A DNA stretch of 59,121 nt from Terriglobia bacterium. GTDB taxonomy: Bacteria > Acidobacteriota > Vicinamibacteria > Vicinamibacterales > CAVVIG01. Of the stretch, positions 33,102 to 42,597 are shown piece by piece (position 1 is the stretch's first letter; every line of letters starts with the position of its first letter). The notes below the pieces were generated by a model. That model worked only from the letters and a program-made list of their open reading frames with translations, was not told the origin of the DNA and ran no database searches. The translations under genes were made by a program, and so were the position numbers. The stretch lies in assembly GCA_020073005.1 (NCBI GenBank), contig JAIQFX010000076.1, positions 1-59,121 of the forward strand, read 5' to 3'.

Positions 33102-34949
33102 TCAACGCGACGCTGCCTTGAGGCGCTCGATGGCCTGCCTGGCCTGATCAACGTAGGGCCCGCCGAGCGCGATGTAGCGCTCGTAGGTCCTGATCGCCTC
33201 GTCGCGATCGCGGTCGTTCCCCAAATACCGTTTCGCGTCGGCGTTGTACCGCCGCTGCGACGTGTACTTGAGATCGAGCGCCGCGGCGAGGTTCAAGTAC
33301 GTTGTCGGCTCGTTCGGCGCCACCTGCGTCCCTTCCTGAAACGTGCGAATCGCCTCGTCGGTCGCGCCGGCCGCCGCCTGAACAGTGCCGAGGTCGTTGT
33401 ACACCTCCGCGTCGAGCGGCCAGCGCTCTTTCGCCGCGCGCAGCACGGCGATCGCCTTCGCGCGATCCTTCAATTGCACGTAGGCGTCGGCGAGATCGAA
33501 ATACACGGGCGCGTATTCCGGATGCCGCGTGCGCACGGTCTCCCAGTCGGCCGCCGCCTCGCTGAAGCGGCCCAGCGCGTAGTTCGACGTGCCGAGCGCG
33601 TAGCGCACCCAGGTGAGCGCGCCCGGCCGCATGGCCGCGGCCGAGAGGGCCGTCCGCGCCGTCTCGAGATCGCCGCGCTGGTAGGCCTGCCAGCCCGCCT
33701 CCGCGTTCGTGTCGGTCCAGCCGCCACTGTCCACGCGATCGGCGCTGCGCGCCGCCATCGGACGCAGGCGCATCGCGGGACTCGCTGACGGCGCGGCAGG
33801 CACGACGACGCCCGCGGCGATCGGAACGTCCGGGGCCGCTGCCGCCTCCGCAGGCGCAGCAGTCTCGACGACGACCGGCTTCGCACGCATGGCTTCCCAG
33901 CGGATCGCGCCCGCCGGCAACGCGACGGCCGGCGTCCTGGCCGTATCGAGCACGTGCCGCATCCTGACGGTCGCGCCCGCGCGGCGCGTCTTCACCGTCA
34001 CGCGCTGCGCGCCGTCCGCGTCGCGATCGGGACGGAATCCCAGCACGTAGTACGCATCGGCGTCCCGCGCCACTTGCTCCGTCGCGGCGTCGAACGATCC
34101 GGCGCCGCGCGCGACGAAGCCGCCGGTCTCGCTGGCGAGCCGATCGGCCTCGCCGTTGGTGGCGTTCGAGGCGCCGAGGTCGAAGACGTAGAGTCGCGCG
34201 TCCGCGCGCGATGCGGCGTCGAGCGTGTCGTCGAGGAGCCGCGCCGATCCGCCCGGCGCCGGAGCTTCGGAGAGCAGCAGCACGGCCTTCGGTCCGACGA
34301 CGCGCGTCAAGCTGCCGATCAGCGCCGGAAGCACAGCCGTCGCGCGTCCCGCGGCCCGGGCGTCGTCGGCCATCGCCGCGTTCGCCTGAAATCGATCGCC
34401 CGTGGGCGCGCAGTCGGCCGGATGATCCGGATCGCACGCGGGTCGAAACGGCTCGAGCAACGGGGCGTCGTCGGCTCGCGGCGCCACACGCGCGCGCTTG
34501 ATCGCCCGGGCGAGCGCGTCCTTGTCCGTCAACAGGCGATTGCCGACGAGCTGGCCATCCGCGTAGACGCCACCGAGGTCGCCCGTGCGAAACTGTTTCG
34601 CGATCAGCGCGTTCGCGGCGCTCTGCGCGCGCTTGAGACTCGCGGGCGTCAGATGCGGTTCATCGAACACGATGACGAACGTGCGTGAGAGACGGGAACG
34701 CGCGGCCGTCAGGTCCACGAACGCGACGCGATCGATCCGCTGAACCCGGCCGCCCAGCTCGAGCTCGAACTCGTCGGGCTCCACGTCCGTCAGGAGACGT
34801 CCGCTTCGATCCTGGATGATGACCCGCAGCTCGACGAGGGGGCGCTCGGGAGAATCGGCTGTGGGAACTTGCGGCATCCGGCCGGCGGGACCGGCCTGCA
34901 GGGTCACGAGGAATGCGAACGGCCAGCCAGACGCCAGCACCCGCTTCAT
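33102..34949 (-). CDS. Acidobacterial-type VWFA protein with C-terminal TPRs
   Basis: 615 residues from ATG 34949; MPGV at 34961 is an alternative, and the much longer frame to 36449 is a shadow of the second kinase. A signal peptide (VLASGWPFAFLVTLQAG) is followed by the pattern of the VWFA-related acidobacterial domain (LVELRVIIQDRSGRLLTDVEPDEFEL, FVIVFDEPHLT, AVLLLSEAPAPGG, YVLGFRPDRDADG), an Ala/Pro linker and five or so tetratricopeptide repeats (EAGWQAYQRGDLETA, YALGTSNYALGRFSEA, AEVYNDLGTVQAA). Likely periplasmic, for protein interaction. It is divergent from the second kinase gene, with only 42 bases between the starts. Confidence 0.9.
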   Translation of the reverse strand: MKRVLASGWPFAFLVTLQAGPAGRMPQVPTADSPERPLVELRVIIQDRSGRLLTDVEPDEFELELGGRVQRIDRVAFVDLTAARSRLSRTFVIVFDEPHLTPASLKRAQSAANALIAKQFRTGDLGGVYADGQLVGNRLLTDKDALARAIKRARVAPRADDAPLLEPFRPACDPDHPADCAPTGDRFQANAAMADDARAAGRATAVLPALIGSLTRVVGPKAVLLLSEAPAPGGSARLLDDTLDAASRADARLYVFDLGASNATNGEADRLASETGGFVARGAGSFDAATEQVARDADAYYVLGFRPDRDADGAQRVTVKTRRAGATVRMRHVLDTARTPAVALPAGAIRWEAMRAKPVVVETAAPAEAAAAPDVPIAAGVVVPAAPSASPAMRLRPMAARSADRVDSGGWTDTNAEAGWQAYQRGDLETARTALSAAAMRPGALTWVRYALGTSNYALGRFSEAAADWETVRTRHPEYAPVYFDLADAYVQLKDRAKAIAVLRAAKERWPLDAEVYNDLGTVQAAAGATDEAIRTFQEGTQVAPNEPTTYLNLAAALDLKYTSQRRYNADAKRYLGNDRDRDEAIRTYERYIALGGPYVDQARQAIERLKAASR

Positions 34950-34960
34950 GACACCGGGCA

Positions 34961-34968
34961 TGCTAGCA
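34961..34968. promoter_or_regulatory. Shared palindrome in the 42-base divergent promoter
   Basis: TGCTAGCA is a perfect 8-bp palindrome. Extended, it reads TATGCT on the minus strand and TAGCAT on the plus strand, so the two -10-like hexamers overlap and the VWFA and kinase promoters would compete. Confidence 0.35.
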
Positions 34969-34991
34969 TAGGCGGCTCGCTGCACTCCCCA

Positions 34992-37547
34992 ATGGTGCTC
35001 GCCGCCGGCGCGTCGCTCGGCCCGTACAGGATCGTCTCGCTGCTCGGCGCGGGCGGGATGGGCGAAGTCTACAAGGCGACCGACACCCGACTGGATCGCC
35101 TCGTCGCGATCAAGGTTCTCCCGTCCGCTGACAGCGAGCTGCGCGCCCGTTTCGAGCGCGAGGCGCGCGCCATCGCGGCGCTGACCCATCCGCACATCTG
35201 CACGCTGCACGACGTCGGCCGGCAGGACGAGGTCGACTATCTCGTGATGGAGTACCTCGAGGGCGAGACGCTGGCCGATCGCCTCGGCAAAGACAAAGAC
35301 GACCCGCTGCCGCTCGATCAGGCGCTCGTCTGCGCCATCGAAGTCGCCGAAGCGCTCGACAAGGCGCACCGCGCCGGCATCGTCCATCGCGATCTGAAAC
35401 CCGGCAACATCATGCTCACGAAGGCCGGCGCCAAGCTGCTCGACTTCGGTCTCGCGAAGCTCCGGCCGTCGACACCAGGCGTCGTGACCGGAATGAGCGC
35501 GATGGCGACGACGGCCGCGCCGCTCACCGGACAGGGCGCGATCCTCGGCACGCTGCACTACATGTCGCCCGAGCAGCTCGACGGCCAGGACGCCGACGCG
35601 CGCTCCGACATCTTCTCGTTCGGCGCCGTGATCTACGAGATGGTCACCGGCAAGAAAGCGTTCGAAGGCAAGAGCCAGGCGAGTCTGATCGGCGCGATCA
35701 TGTCGCCCAATCCGCGCCCGATGACGACGCTGCAGCCGTCGGCGCCGCCCGCGCTCGATCGCATCGTCCGCAAGTGCGTCGCGAAGGAACCCGAAGATCG
35801 CTGGCAGACGATGGAGGACGTGATCCGCGAGCTGCGGTGGACCGCGGAACCGGCGCGGCCGGTGACGCGCTTCGCGATCGCGCTGGGTCCGCGCGATCAG
35901 TTCTCTGGAACGGGCCGCCACATCGTCGCGCTCTCGCCTGACGGTACGCGGCTCGCGTACGTCGCCAACGATCGGCTGTACCTGCGCGAGCTGCACGAGC
36001 TCGAGCCGGCGGCGATTCCCGGCACTGAAGGCGCGGGCTACGGACGCAACCCGTTCTTCTCGCCGGACGGCAAATGGATCGGCTTCTGGCAGGACGGCTC
36101 GCTGAAAAAGATCCCGACCCACGGCGGCGAGGCGGTCACGATCTGCAAGACGCAGATGCCGTGGGGCGCCGACTGGAGCGAGGACGGAACGATCGTGTTC
36201 GGCCTGGGATCCGAGGGCGTGTGGCGCGTCTCCGACGGCGGCGGCGCGGCCGACTGCCTCGTGCGTCTGCGCGACGGCGCGGCGCACGGCCCGCACCTGC
36301 TGCCGGGCGGCACCGCCGTGCTGTTCACGCTGCATATGGGGCTGGGCGGCTGGGACAACGCGCAGATCGTCGTGCAGCCGCTCGACGGCAGCCCGCGTCA
36401 GACGGTGATCCAGAGCGGCACCGACGCGCGGTACGTGCCGACGGGACACATCCTCTACGTGCGCGCGGGCACGCTCTTCGCGGCCGGATTCGATGCCGCG
36501 ACGCGCACGCTCACCGCCGTTCCGGCCCCGATGCTGGAAGGCATCTCGCAGGCGACGACGCAGGCGACGGGCGCCGCGCAGTTCAGCATCGCGCGGCAGG
36601 GCTCGCTGGCCTACGTGCCGGCCAGCGCGCAGGTCGCGGCGAAGCGCGCGCTCGTCTGGGTCGATCGGCAGGGCCGCGAGGAACCGATCAACGCGCCGGC
36701 GCGCGCGTATCAGTACGCGCGGCTCTCGCCGGACGGATCGCGCATCGCGCTCGACATCCGCGATCAGGACGACGACATCTGGATCTGGGACGTCGGCCGC
36801 GACGCGATCACGCGCGTCACGTTCGACAAGGCGGCCGATCGCTATCCCGTCTGGTCGTCTGACGGCCGCCGGCTGGTGTTTTCGTCGGCGCGCGCGGGCG
36901 GCGCGAATCTCTTCTGGCAGACCGCCGACGGCACCGGCACGGTCGCGCGGCTGGCCGAGAGTCCCAACGCGCAGTTCCCCACCGCCACGTCGCCCGACGG
37001 GATCTGGCTGTTGTACGAAGAGCAGACGCCGGCCGCTTCGTACATGAAGATGCTCGCGCTCGACGACGACCGCCAGGGCCTGCCGCTCGTGAAGAGTCTG
37101 TTCGCGGGACAGAACGCGGAGATGTCGCCCGACGGACGCTGGCTGATTTATCAGTCCAGTGAGTCGGGGAAAGACGAGATCTACGCGCGGCCGTTCCCCG
37201 ACGTGATGCGCGGCTGCTGGCAGGTGTCCAAGAACGGCGGACTGCAGCCGCTCTGGGCGCGCAGCGGGACGGAGCTCTTCTACCTCTCGCCCGCTGGCGC
37301 CATCATGAGCGTGAGAATCGCGAAGGGTAACGAGTGGACGAGCACGGCGCCGGTGAAGCTGTTCGAAGGCAAGTACTACTTCGGCGGCGCCGGCGTCGGG
37401 CGGACCTACGACGTGTCACCCGACGGCCAGCGCTTCCTGATGATCAAGCCAACGGGCGCGGCCGAACAAACGGCCACGCCCTCGACCATTGTCGTCGTGC
37501 AGAACTGGTTCGAAGAGTTGAAGAACCTCGCGCTCGCCGGCCCCTAG
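34992..37547 (+). CDS. Ser/Thr protein kinase with PD40/TolB-like propeller, no membrane helix
   Basis: 851 residues from ATG 34992. Kinase domain: LGAGGMGEVY, Lys41, HRDLKPGNI (Asp134), DFGLAKLRP, MSPEQLDG and the C-lobe end DVIRELRWTAEP. The propeller begins at once (RHIVALSPDGTRLAYVAN, LSPDGSRIALDI, WSSDGRRLVFSS, MSPDGRWLIYQS). The membrane helix usually found between the two parts in this kind of protein is missing, so the propeller would stay in the cytoplasm unless this is another deletion. It is divergent from the VWFA protein, a possible partner or substrate. Confidence 0.93.
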   Translation: MVLAAGASLGPYRIVSLLGAGGMGEVYKATDTRLDRLVAIKVLPSADSELRARFEREARAIAALTHPHICTLHDVGRQDEVDYLVMEYLEGETLADRLGKDKDDPLPLDQALVCAIEVAEALDKAHRAGIVHRDLKPGNIMLTKAGAKLLDFGLAKLRPSTPGVVTGMSAMATTAAPLTGQGAILGTLHYMSPEQLDGQDADARSDIFSFGAVIYEMVTGKKAFEGKSQASLIGAIMSPNPRPMTTLQPSAPPALDRIVRKCVAKEPEDRWQTMEDVIRELRWTAEPARPVTRFAIALGPRDQFSGTGRHIVALSPDGTRLAYVANDRLYLRELHELEPAAIPGTEGAGYGRNPFFSPDGKWIGFWQDGSLKKIPTHGGEAVTICKTQMPWGADWSEDGTIVFGLGSEGVWRVSDGGGAADCLVRLRDGAAHGPHLLPGGTAVLFTLHMGLGGWDNAQIVVQPLDGSPRQTVIQSGTDARYVPTGHILYVRAGTLFAAGFDAATRTLTAVPAPMLEGISQATTQATGAAQFSIARQGSLAYVPASAQVAAKRALVWVDRQGREEPINAPARAYQYARLSPDGSRIALDIRDQDDDIWIWDVGRDAITRVTFDKAADRYPVWSSDGRRLVFSSARAGGANLFWQTADGTGTVARLAESPNAQFPTATSPDGIWLLYEEQTPAASYMKMLALDDDRQGLPLVKSLFAGQNAEMSPDGRWLIYQSSESGKDEIYARPFPDVMRGCWQVSKNGGLQPLWARSGTELFYLSPAGAIMSVRIAKGNEWTSTAPVKLFEGKYYFGGAGVGRTYDVSPDGQRFLMIKPTGAAEQTATPSTIVVVQNWFEELKNLALAGP

Positions 37548-37557
37548 CCGACGAACG

Positions 37558-38889
37558 TCAACGCGGCGACGACAAATAGCTGAAACTCGACGGATCGCTA
37601 TCAGGGTCCAGATTCCCGCGGGGCCGGAGGTACATGATGGCGCTATGAAACCGTTCCAGCGCCGAGAAGTGAACCACATCACAGCTCGCGCCAAGGCCGC
37701 CGCCCATGATGTTTGGACTGTCCACATCTGAAGGAATGTGAAAGAGACCGAGCGCATGGCCTGTCTCATGGAAGATCAGCCCTTGACCGATTCCTGAAGC
37801 ACAGTAGTACCCATTCGGTGGGCTCGTATAGACGCCCACAAGCACGGTTCCCGCCACGCCGCCGCCAATGCTCGCATTGCCGCCGATCCCCGAATAGGCC
37901 TGCGGATTCGTGCCGCGATCAAAAAACTGAATCACAATCCATCCGGGCTCACTTTGATGGCGTAAGTCAGTCCCCATCTCGATGCTTCCGGGTTGCAGGC
38001 GACCCGCTGTCACCTCCGAGACGATGACTGGAATGCCGGAGACTGTGAGATCGATGGCATGTCCTGGAACAGGTCTACCCGTATCGCTGAAATTCTGGCC
38101 GGGATCAACAAGCTCGGTTCGAATGTAGAAACTCGGATTTCCAGGCCAGACTACCAACCCACGAGGGTCAAACGATCCGTTCAGGTCTTTGGCGTTACGC
38201 GCAAGTTGCCGATAGAACGTCGGGTCGAATGGTGGCGCCAGGGAGATCAGATCAATCGTCACGCCGTGAGTGCTTCTCGCGATTCGAGTCAGACGAGTCG
38301 CGTGACCCGCCGCCTGCACCGTGACCTGGAATGAGGCCGGCCCCTCATATTGAAAGGAGAAGGCCCCGGAGCTGTCAGTGGTGGCAAGCGTCCCGCCCCG
38401 AGTCGAGTCGACGATTTGAGCGCCTGCAATTGGATTCCCGCTGGGGTTCGAAAGGAGCCGGCCTGAAATCGTGGCCGTCCCGACAGTGAGGGTCGCTGTC
38501 GCAGAATTGACGGCGCCGGCAGGATTCGACACGCGCACCCAGTAGGCGGTCGTGGTCGTCAACGCCGGCGTTGTGTAATTGCTCGCGGTCGCGCTCGCCA
38601 CGAGGCTCGCGGTGTTGCCACTGGTGCCTGCAAACCACTGATAGCTGAGCGGCGCGGTGCCGCTGGCTCCCACCGTCAGCGTGGCTGTTTGTCCAGGCGC
38701 AATCGACTGGCTCTGTGGTTGAGTCGTAATCGTGGGCGCGCCGTTGGTCGGCCCGGTGGTTACAGTGCTGGTAGGCGTGGCTGGCGCGCTCGACGACCCG
38801 CAGGCCTGAAAGAAGAGCGCGACCAGGAATGCCTGCGCCAACGCGCCCAGGCGTCGAAACGCGTGGGGGACGCGCGGCCACTTCCTCAT
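37558..38889 (-). CDS. Exported matrixin-like metalloprotease with Ig-like and carboxypeptidase-regulatory domains
   Basis: 443 residues from ATG 38889; GTG 38907 is an alternative. Signal region with a Cys soon after the hydrophobic core (LVALFFQACGSSS) suggests a lipoprotein. A Thr/Pro linker, an Ig-like domain (ITTQPQSQSIAPGQTATLTV...YWVRVSNPAGAVNSA), a carboxypeptidase-regulatory-like domain (SGRLLSNPSGNPIAGAQIVD) and a C-terminal metzincin domain with HETGHALGLFH (HExxHxxGxxH) follow, with IMGGGL as a possible Met-turn. This indicates a secreted or surface zinc endopeptidase. First member of a cluster of four exported proteins. Its end is ten bases from the second kinase stop. Confidence 0.85.
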   Translation of the reverse strand: MRKWPRVPHAFRRLGALAQAFLVALFFQACGSSSAPATPTSTVTTGPTNGAPTITTQPQSQSIAPGQTATLTVGASGTAPLSYQWFAGTSGNTASLVASATASNYTTPALTTTTAYWVRVSNPAGAVNSATATLTVGTATISGRLLSNPSGNPIAGAQIVDSTRGGTLATTDSSGAFSFQYEGPASFQVTVQAAGHATRLTRIARSTHGVTIDLISLAPPFDPTFYRQLARNAKDLNGSFDPRGLVVWPGNPSFYIRTELVDPGQNFSDTGRPVPGHAIDLTVSGIPVIVSEVTAGRLQPGSIEMGTDLRHQSEPGWIVIQFFDRGTNPQAYSGIGGNASIGGGVAGTVLVGVYTSPPNGYYCASGIGQGLIFHETGHALGLFHIPSDVDSPNIMGGGLGASCDVVHFSALERFHSAIMYLRPRGNLDPDSDPSSFSYLSSPR

Positions 38890-38957
38890 CCGCTGTAAAG
38901 GATACACCTGACTGCGCCCCCGCGCGGCTGCGCTTGTGGTAAGGTCTGCGCCAAGAC

Positions 38958-40550
38958 GTGAAAGGCCGGCGACTCCTTCGACGCGTCATCTCCGCCGGTT
39001 TCGTCGCCGCCCTTCTCCACGCGCGACCGCTGGAAGCCATAGACACCGTCGGGTGTTACGCGGCGGTCGACCCGGCCACATTCAATCACGCCGGCCTGAC
39101 ACAACTCACCTGGGCCGCGGATATCCTCGAGTACGACTCCGTTCCTGCCAATCCCAATCCATTTCGGCTCCGCATCGATTTCATGGACGTCGGTTTCATG
39201 GGAAGGGGATTCGGCGCAAGCGACCCGTATCCGTTCATGTCGATCACGACAGCTATCCAGAATGTGGGTCACACGTTCACCGATGATTCGGCCGCGGACG
39301 TTGGCACCTTTCCCGGTCTCGGGCTGTACCTGTCGTCGCTGCAGGCGGGACTTGGGGACAATCAGCATGGAGTCGCGCTGCGCGCTGACCCTCAGGCGTT
39401 TCCACGTTTCGGCAGGGTCTTCCAGAACGTCGATGGCGGCGGATTCAGTGGCAAGAACATTTATTCACGTCAGACCATCGGCGTGCCGTCGGCCGCGCGG
39501 CCAATCAGCGTTCGCTGGACGGTGCAGAAGGTCGGCACGGCAACGAACCCGCCGCTGAGTCTCTCCAAGGACATTCTCGGCCGTTGGGTTCCCCTGTCAG
39601 GGACGTTCGTGATCTGGCATTTTCAAGTGGCGATCAACGGCGTCACCACGGACGTCTCCGACTACTACCTGCCGATCGAGAAGGCCGAGTACATCTGGTC
39701 TTACGCTCCCCTGACCTTCGTTCCCGAGCAGTTCGGCTCGGCCTCGCAGATTCTCCAGGCGCAGAAGAGCACCGTCCGGTTCAGCGACATGCGCGCGTCT
39801 GATGGAACGGCTGTGTATCCCATCCTGGACTGGTTTCTTTCCTATTGCATCGACGACCAGGCCGGCAACCGCGATCCGCATTACGGTTGGCGAACGGACG
39901 GCGTCTCCTTGACGGATTCGGTCGGGCACGCCGACGATCCGACCGCGAGCACCCGGACCGTAGGGACAAGGTTCGCGCTTGGAGTTCCGTCCGTGCCGGA
40001 ACCAGCCTCGGGATTGCAGGCACGCGTGACCGACTCGACAGTCTTGCTGAAATGGGTCTCCCCAACGTCTGGGAGTCCGCCGACCTCGTACGTTATTCAG
40101 GCAGGATCGCGCGTCGGCACAAGTAATCTTGCGAACGTCTCGACGAACACCACGCTGACCAGTTACACGGCCAATGACGTTCCCGACGGCACGTACTTCG
40201 TACGTGTGCTTGCGTCGAACGCGGTCGGCGCCAGCCTTCCGTCCAACGAAATTGCCGTCAGTGTACTTGCCGGATGCGTTGCCCCGCCCGTCGCGCCGGC
40301 CAATCTGACCTTCACCCTCAACGGATCAACAGTCAACCTCGCATGGAATGCGAGCGCCGGAGCGTCATCATATGTCGTTCAAGCGGGCACTACCTTCGGC
40401 ACGAGCAACATCGCCGCGATCGATACCGGAAACGCGCTGCCCTCGCTGTCCGCTGTCAACGTCCCGAGCGCAACCTACTACGTTCGCGTCCTCGCTAAGA
40501 ATTCGTGCGGACTGAGCCCGCCGTCCAACGAGATTGTCTTCAGTCGCTGA
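38958..40550 (+). CDS. Exported protein of unknown function with two FN3-like C-terminal modules
   Basis: 530 residues from GTG 38958. Signal peptide (ISAGFVAALLHARPLEA), then about 330 residues without recognisable motifs, rich in beta-type sequence. Two FN3-like modules end the protein; each carries the pattern AGS/AGTxxGTSNxA followed by TYFVRVLASN or TYYVRVLAKNSCGLSPPSNE. The same paired modules end the two metalloproteases downstream. The N-terminal domain may be an adhesin or binding domain; I do not recognise it. It is divergent from the matrixin-like gene. Confidence 0.85.
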   Translation: MKGRRLLRRVISAGFVAALLHARPLEAIDTVGCYAAVDPATFNHAGLTQLTWAADILEYDSVPANPNPFRLRIDFMDVGFMGRGFGASDPYPFMSITTAIQNVGHTFTDDSAADVGTFPGLGLYLSSLQAGLGDNQHGVALRADPQAFPRFGRVFQNVDGGGFSGKNIYSRQTIGVPSAARPISVRWTVQKVGTATNPPLSLSKDILGRWVPLSGTFVIWHFQVAINGVTTDVSDYYLPIEKAEYIWSYAPLTFVPEQFGSASQILQAQKSTVRFSDMRASDGTAVYPILDWFLSYCIDDQAGNRDPHYGWRTDGVSLTDSVGHADDPTASTRTVGTRFALGVPSVPEPASGLQARVTDSTVLLKWVSPTSGSPPTSYVIQAGSRVGTSNLANVSTNTTLTSYTANDVPDGTYFVRVLASNAVGASLPSNEIAVSVLAGCVAPPVAPANLTFTLNGSTVNLAWNASAGASSYVVQAGTTFGTSNIAAIDTGNALPSLSAVNVPSATYYVRVLAKNSCGLSPPSNEIVFSR

Positions 40551-40566
40551 AGCGTACGACGTCTGA

Positions 40567-40584
40567 GCCGCGTCGCGACGCGGC
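40567..40584. terminator. Perfect 18-bp palindrome between convergent genes
   Basis: GCCGCGTCGCGACGCGGC lies 17 bases after one stop and nine before the stop of the convergent gene, a position suited to a bidirectional terminator. There is no T-run and the uninterrupted symmetry leaves no natural loop. Confidence 0.35.
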
Positions 40585-40592
40585 GTTCCTGT

Positions 40593-42491
40593 CTACTTGA
40601 CTACGACGACCGTCTCGTTGGATGGTCCGCTGAGACCACAGCCGTTCTTGCTTCGCAGACGCACGTAATACGTGCCGGCCCCAATCCCCGGCGCGACCAG
40701 ACCAACCTGGTTCGAGTTTCCGATAGGGGCGAACGGACTGATGAAGCCCTGGAACGACGTCATCGAATTCGTGATGTCGCTGACCGCAAGGTTCGCCAGG
40801 CCCGATGCACTCCCCGCCTCAAGCACGTAGCCGGTTGCCCGCGCGCCGGAAGTCCACCGCAGAATGACGGTAGAACCGAGCGCGATGTTGACGACGTTTG
40901 TCGGGGCGACAGGAGCCGCGGAACAGGGTCCGACTTGCAGGACACTCTCATTCGACTCGCCACTCGTCGTCACGCCGTCTGTCGCCATGACCCGAATGTA
41001 GTAGAGGCCATTCGCGATGCCATCGGCCGACAACGTCGTCGCGGACGATCCAGTGTTGAACAGGGCGACATCGGATGCGCCGGTCACCGAACCCACGGCG
41101 ATCACATAGCCTGTGATCGCGCCCGTCCCAGCGCCCCAGCTGAGGGAGACACTCGAGCCGGACGACGAGACCGTGAGGTCCGTCGGCGCACCGAGTGACG
41201 GCCTCAGTGATTGCCGGTAATTCGCGACCGTCGTCCGCGTAGTGGAGATTGCGCGCGCGCAATCCTGAGTTGCAGTCCCGGTGGGATGGCCTTGATATGT
41301 ATTGTTGGGACTTGAGTACTGCAACAGATAGTTACATCCGCTGCTGCAGTCCAGGCCGGTGCCGTACGACATGATGTCTTTGAACTTGTTCGTGAAATCC
41401 GTGAACCCCTGGGCGTAGAACAGGGGGCCGAGGTTGCCACCGTTGTTCGCGGGATCGTGAAGACAGCCCATGTTGTGACCGAGCTCGTGCGGCAGCGGGC
41501 CGAAGTACGGCTGCGGAAAGGTATTGGTGCCGGTTTGGTACGCGATCGCGCTGAACGCCTGACTCTGAGAACTCGGATCGACGTTCGTCAGCAGGTACGC
41601 GATGCCGGAGATGGTCGGGTCATGACTGACGATGATCGTCACGAGATCCGCGCCAAGACGATCCCGATCCTTCTGGACCGCAGGATTCTGCGCGAGCGCG
41701 CTCAACGCGTTCCCCGCGCTGTCAGACTCGGCATAGGCCATCTCGATCGCGCCCACCAGGCGAAACCGCGTCGGGATTCCGCTCGAAAGGTACGCCGAGT
41801 TGATCAACGCGATAGTGGCCGTCACTCGTGAGTTCACGGCGGCGAGCCCGCCCATCGCGTTCTTGGCCGCGGTGGTGTAGTACAAGAGCAGATCGAGCGT
41901 ATCCCCCGAATCCGCACCAGTTGCGCCGACTGCGGGCACAGCGTCCACGGGCGCTCCGGAAACGAGTGGCTCGACGCCTGGAAGCATCGCGTCAGGAGCG
42001 AGATCAGCGATCGTGTAGCTGCCGTCAGACTGCCAGGTCGCCGAATAGAAGTGTCCGGGAACCGAAATCGCCGCGGATAGCACGCCGCCCGCGACCGAGA
42101 GAATCACCTGACTTGCCTCGACGCCGGAAACCGTTCCCACCCACGCGGTACCGTTCGTGGCGGCCACGCGCTCGAGTCGATCGAACTGCGCGACCAGATT
42201 CACGTCGGTGAACAGATTCAGGTTCACGCTGCGCGCCGGCGACGGCGCCCGCGACGCCCAGCCTGACGGCGCCGGCCCCGGAGCCGTCAGCATCTCCAGA
42301 TGCACGGCAGTCGTTCGGCTCCGGCGCACGATCGATCCTCGCATCACCGAGGACGCAGCGATGCGTCGACCCCCTTCGTCGGTGAACAACGCGTTCGGCG
42401 TCTGCGCGAACGCTGCCACCGGCCTCCCAATCACGATCAGCGCGGCCAGCGTCAGCCAGCCCTGGCGCAACAACCGACGCCGTGCCTGCAT
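40593..42491 (-). CDS. Exported M12-like (reprolysin-type) metalloprotease with FN3-like modules
   Basis: 632 residues from ATG 42491, preceded by AGGACAGGG. Signal peptide (WLTLAALIVIGRPVAAFAQ), a propeptide-like domain (NLNLFTDVNLVAQFDRLE), then a peptidase domain beginning DTLDLLLYYTTAAK with the zinc site LPHELGHNMGCLHD (HExxHxxGxxH) and Met-turn DIMSYG. Two FN3-like modules follow, ending in TYYVRLRSKNGCGLSGPSNE. The family cleaves proteins outside the cell; the target is unknown. It is a tandem paralogue of the next gene (about half identical by eye). Confidence 0.92.
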   Translation of the reverse strand: MQARRRLLRQGWLTLAALIVIGRPVAAFAQTPNALFTDEGGRRIAASSVMRGSIVRRSRTTAVHLEMLTAPGPAPSGWASRAPSPARSVNLNLFTDVNLVAQFDRLERVAATNGTAWVGTVSGVEASQVILSVAGGVLSAAISVPGHFYSATWQSDGSYTIADLAPDAMLPGVEPLVSGAPVDAVPAVGATGADSGDTLDLLLYYTTAAKNAMGGLAAVNSRVTATIALINSAYLSSGIPTRFRLVGAIEMAYAESDSAGNALSALAQNPAVQKDRDRLGADLVTIIVSHDPTISGIAYLLTNVDPSSQSQAFSAIAYQTGTNTFPQPYFGPLPHELGHNMGCLHDPANNGGNLGPLFYAQGFTDFTNKFKDIMSYGTGLDCSSGCNYLLQYSSPNNTYQGHPTGTATQDCARAISTTRTTVANYRQSLRPSLGAPTDLTVSSSGSSVSLSWGAGTGAITGYVIAVGSVTGASDVALFNTGSSATTLSADGIANGLYYIRVMATDGVTTSGESNESVLQVGPCSAAPVAPTNVVNIALGSTVILRWTSGARATGYVLEAGSASGLANLAVSDITNSMTSFQGFISPFAPIGNSNQVGLVAPGIGAGTYYVRLRSKNGCGLSGPSNETVVVVK

Positions 42492-42569
42492 ACCCTGTCC
42501 TTTTGCCAGGTAGATCTCGACAGCCGGCGCGCTGAAGCGCTCGCGCTTTCCGGTCATTGAACGCGGAGG

Positions 42570-42592
42570 TAGCGCGAGGCTTCAGCCGAGCG
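42570..42592. repeat. REP-like repeat, family 2
   Basis: TAGCGCGAGGCTTCAGCCGA-GCG has a GGCT/AGCC stem and nearly repeats 18395-18418. It lies between the two tandem metalloprotease genes, just after the stop of the upstream copy. Confidence 0.45.
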
Positions 42593-42597
42593 ACTGT

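Noticed and set aside
34950-36449. Upstream extension of the VWFA frame by about 500 residues
   Set aside because: It runs antisense through the kinase domain of the second kinase; the signal peptide begins at 34949.
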